Positions 6,090-7,350 of a stretch of DNA of 7,350 bases are shown here, piece after piece; position 1 is the stretch's first letter; every line of letters starts with the position of its first letter. The notes beneath the pieces were generated by a model. The model searched no databases. It saw nothing but the letters and a program-made list of their open reading frames with translations, and had not been told where the DNA came from. Source of the stretch: Clostridiales bacterium (GTDB lineage Bacteria > Bacillota > Clostridia > Christensenellales > CAG-138). The position numbers were made by a program, and so were the translations under genes. Where the stretch lies: positions 1-7,350 of the forward strand of contig DNFZ01000217.1 of NCBI GenBank assembly GCA_003486785.1. Direction: 5' to 3'.

Positions 6090-6734
6090 TTACAGTTCCT
6101 CGTCTTCGTCATCTGCCGCCTCGCAGCAGCTGCCGGGTACCGCGCCTTTGGCGAGATCCTCTGCGCGAAGACCCGGTCCGGGGTCGCCGATGAGCCAGTG
6201 CTTGCGGCAAAGGCCAATGTATTTGTCGCTCGCGCCGAGCACGACCTGCTCTCCGACCTTTGTGATGCCGCCCATGCCGTCGAGGCGCGCGTTGTTCGTC
6301 GCCTTCTTGCCGCACCAGCAGATGGTTTTCACCTCTTCGATCGTATCCGCCCGCGCAAGCAGGCGCGCGCTGCCGGGAAAGAACTCGCCGCGGAAATCGG
6401 TCTTGAGGCCATAGCAGATGATCGGTACGTCATAGTCGTCCACGATCGGCAGCAGCATATCCACCTGCTCGACGGAGAGGAACTGCGCCTCGTCGATGAT
6501 CAGGCAGTCGTACTCGCGCGCGCGCACTTTGTCCCAGTCAATCTGATCAAAGAGTATGCAGTCGGCCTCAAGACCACTGCGCGAGCGGATGGTGTAGGTG
6601 CCGTCGCGCGTGTCCACGCCGGGCTTGACGAGCAGCGCTTTTTTACAGCGCTCCTGATAGTTATACCAAACCATGATGGCGTTTGCGGTCTTACTAGACC
6701 CCATCGCGCCATAGCGGAAATAGAGTTTTGCCAT
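6090..6734 (-). CDS. tdk: Thymidine kinase, type II
   Basis: This cytosolic enzyme phosphorylates thymidine (and deoxyuridine) to the monophosphate with ATP. The 214-residue product has the P-loop GAMGSSKT at 9-16, the DEAQF motif at 81-85 with the catalytic-base candidate Glu82, and the YGLKTDFRGEFF segment at 108-119. The zinc-binding residues appear to be Cys139 and Cys141 (CWC spacing), Cys176 and His179. The C-terminal tail is acidic (DDEDEEL) and slightly longer than usual. GGAGGA lies only 3 nt before the ATG at 6734, a short spacing, but the P-loop fixes this start. It heads the operon with the deoxyribosyltransferase-like and GT4 genes, and its upstream region is the 27-bp repeat array. 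Confidence 0.96.
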   Translation of the reverse strand: MAKLYFRYGAMGSSKTANAIMVWYNYQERCKKALLVKPGVDTRDGTYTIRSRSGLEADCILFDQIDWDKVRAREYDCLIIDEAQFLSVEQVDMLLPIVDDYDVPIICYGLKTDFRGEFFPGSARLLARADTIEEVKTICWCGKKATNNARLDGMGGITKVGEQVVLGASDKYIGLCRKHWLIGDPGPGLRAEDLAKGAVPGSCCEAADDEDEEL

Positions 6735-6766
6735 AATTCCTCCGGAACAATGTAGTAAAAAATCGT

Positions 6767-6990
6767 TTTTTCAGGCAATCGCTTTCAAAAAAAATAGGGA
6801 AAACAAGTTTTAATATAATAATGGGGAAAGCAAAATTTAATATAATAATGGGAAAAACAAGTTTTAATATAATGATGGGGAAAACAAGTTTCAATATAAT
6901 AATGGGGAAAACAAGTTTCAATATAATAATGGGGAAAACAAGTTTCAATAGAAAAACGGGAACAATCGCTTTCAATACAAAATGGGAAGG
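6767..6990. repeat. 27-bp tandem repeat array upstream of tdk
   Basis: Six consecutive 27-bp units start at 6794, 6821, 6848, 6875, 6902 and 6929. On the plus strand they begin ATGGGGAAAACAAG and end with TTTCAATATAATA or a close variant. Units at 6875 and 6902 are identical, and the 6929 unit matches them for its first 21 bases. Degenerate units flank the array (6767-6793 and 6956-6981), and both share the 13-mer CAATCGCTTTCAA (6776-6788 and 6963-6975). There are no spacers, so this is not a CRISPR. It fills most of the 314-bp gap between tdk and the permease gene. The plus strand is strikingly purine-rich and AT-rich compared with the GC-rich genes around it. Confidence 0.95.
6866..6948 (-). 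promoter_or_regulatory. Phased promoter-like elements inside the repeat array
   Basis: On the minus strand the repeats generate -35/-10 pairs with exact 17-bp spacers: TTGAAA 6894-6889 with TATATT 6871-6866, TTGAAA 6921-6916 with TATATT 6898-6893, and TTGAAA 6948-6943 with TATATT 6925-6920. Each hexamer matches consensus at five of six positions. In the repeat, TATATTGAAA fuses the -10 of one unit to the -35 of the next. All point toward tdk and could give heterogeneous starts. A further copy, TTGAAA 6975-6970, has a weaker -10 (TCTATT). Units nearer tdk have TTAAAA or TTAAAT instead of TTGAAA. Confidence 0.5.
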
Positions 6991-7021
6991 CGCCGCGGCG
7001 AATGCGCATCGACACGGCGCC
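6984..7021 (-). terminator. Possible terminator of the permease operon
   Basis: GGCGCCG (6989-6995) and CGGCGCC (7015-7021) form a 7-bp all-GC stem around a 19-nt loop that contains the palindrome ATGCGCAT. On the minus strand it lies 27 nt after the permease stop and is followed by TTCCCATTTTG, an interrupted T-rich tail supplied by the first degenerate repeat unit. It would separate the transporter transcript from tdk, but the tail is imperfect. Confidence 0.5.
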
Positions 7022-7048
7022 AGAAGAACGGAATGCGTGGGAAAGCGC

Positions 7049-7350
7049 CTATCTGCGCCCCTTGTCGTAAGGAATGCCCTCGGCTTTCGGCGCGCGAGAC
7101 TTCTTGCTCGTGAGCACGAGCACGATCATGGTAACCACATACGGCAGCATGAGATAGATATACTCGCTGGCCTTGATGTTATCGAATTTCGGCAAAAACG
7201 GGATACTGCCGCTGTAAGAGCCGAGAATCTTAAACAGCGCGAAAAACAGAGAAGCGCCGAGGATGTTCAGCGGCTTCCAGTTGCCGAATATCATGACCGC
7301 GAGAGCTAAGAACCCGTAGCCAGCAACCGTGGACTGAAACGCGCTGCCCG
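7049..7350 (-). CDS. Nucleoside ABC transporter permease, C-terminal part (partial)
   Basis: The gene runs off the right edge, so only about 100 C-terminal residues are visible. The frame stays open upstream of the internal ATG at 7294 to the window end, giving GSAFQSTVAGYGFLALAVM and then IFGNWKPLNILGASLFFALF. This is the hallmark GYGFLALA...FGNWKP region of inner-membrane permeases in the BmpA/YufPQ (Nup-type) simple sugar/nucleoside ABC family. A last membrane segment (YIYLMLPYVVTMIVLVLTS) and the typical tail with GIPYDKGRR follow. The complex imports nucleosides, using a substrate-binding lipoprotein, an ATPase and a second permease that would lie outside the window. Its neighbour tdk fits this role. 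Confidence 0.88.
   Translation of the reverse strand, partial: GSAFQSTVAGYGFLALAVMIFGNWKPLNILGASLFFALFKILGSYSGSIPFLPKFDNIKASEYIYLMLPYVVTMIVLVLTSKKSRAPKAEGIPYDKGRR

Noticed and set aside
6749..6778. tdk promoter TTGCCT / 18 bp / TACATT on the minus strand
   Set aside because: Its start would fall near 6742, inside the GGAGGA ribosome binding site (6743-6738), leaving no usable leader. The elements in the repeat array are better placed.
6767..6990. CRISPR array
   Set aside because: The 27-bp units are directly contiguous with no unique spacers, and no cas gene is present.

Overview
The window looks like chromosomal DNA of a GC-rich Firmicute, probably a Clostridia relative. The support is the rplM-rpsI pair with a long 5' leader, strong GGAGG-type ribosome binding sites, sigma-A style promoters, a BmpA/Yuf-type nucleoside transporter permease and many GC-rich genes. 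No rRNA, tRNA, insertion sequence, phage gene or CRISPR array was seen. All genes except the threonine-aldolase-like gene lie on the minus strand.

Layout from left to right. Positions 5-38 hold a terminator, probably of a plus-strand gene outside the window. Positions 59-1372 (minus) encode an exported lipoprotein with a ComEC-type metallo-beta-lactamase domain and a C-terminal lamin-tail-like domain. A divergent intergenic region follows, then a PLP-dependent threonine aldolase family enzyme at 1571-2608 (plus). A shared hairpin at 2618-2646 separates it from a convergent, unrecognised membrane protein at 2651-3304 (minus). Then come rpsI (3510-3902) and rplM (3921-4352), transcribed leftward from a consensus promoter at 4452-4480 through a roughly 93-nt leader.

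To the right is a tightly packed minus-strand operon: tdk (6090-6734), a nucleoside 2-deoxyribosyltransferase-like protein (5685-6083) and a GT4 glycosyltransferase (4538-5671). Gaps are 6 and 13 bp, and each downstream ribosome binding site lies in or over the end of the preceding gene. Upstream of tdk is a 27-bp tandem repeat array (about 6767-6990). Beyond it is the 3' end of a nucleoside ABC transporter permease (7049 to the right edge). Permease, thymidine kinase and deoxyribosyltransferase-like protein together suggest nucleoside uptake and salvage.

The most unusual signals are three. The 27-bp repeats each carry -35-like and -10-like hexamers at exact 17-bp spacing, all pointing toward tdk. 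Two separate minus-strand envelope-protein genes each have a perfect TATAAT exactly 6 nt before the ATG and no ribosome binding site, which predicts leaderless mRNAs. The membrane protein promoter is also preceded by a 10-bp direct repeat that looks like an operator.
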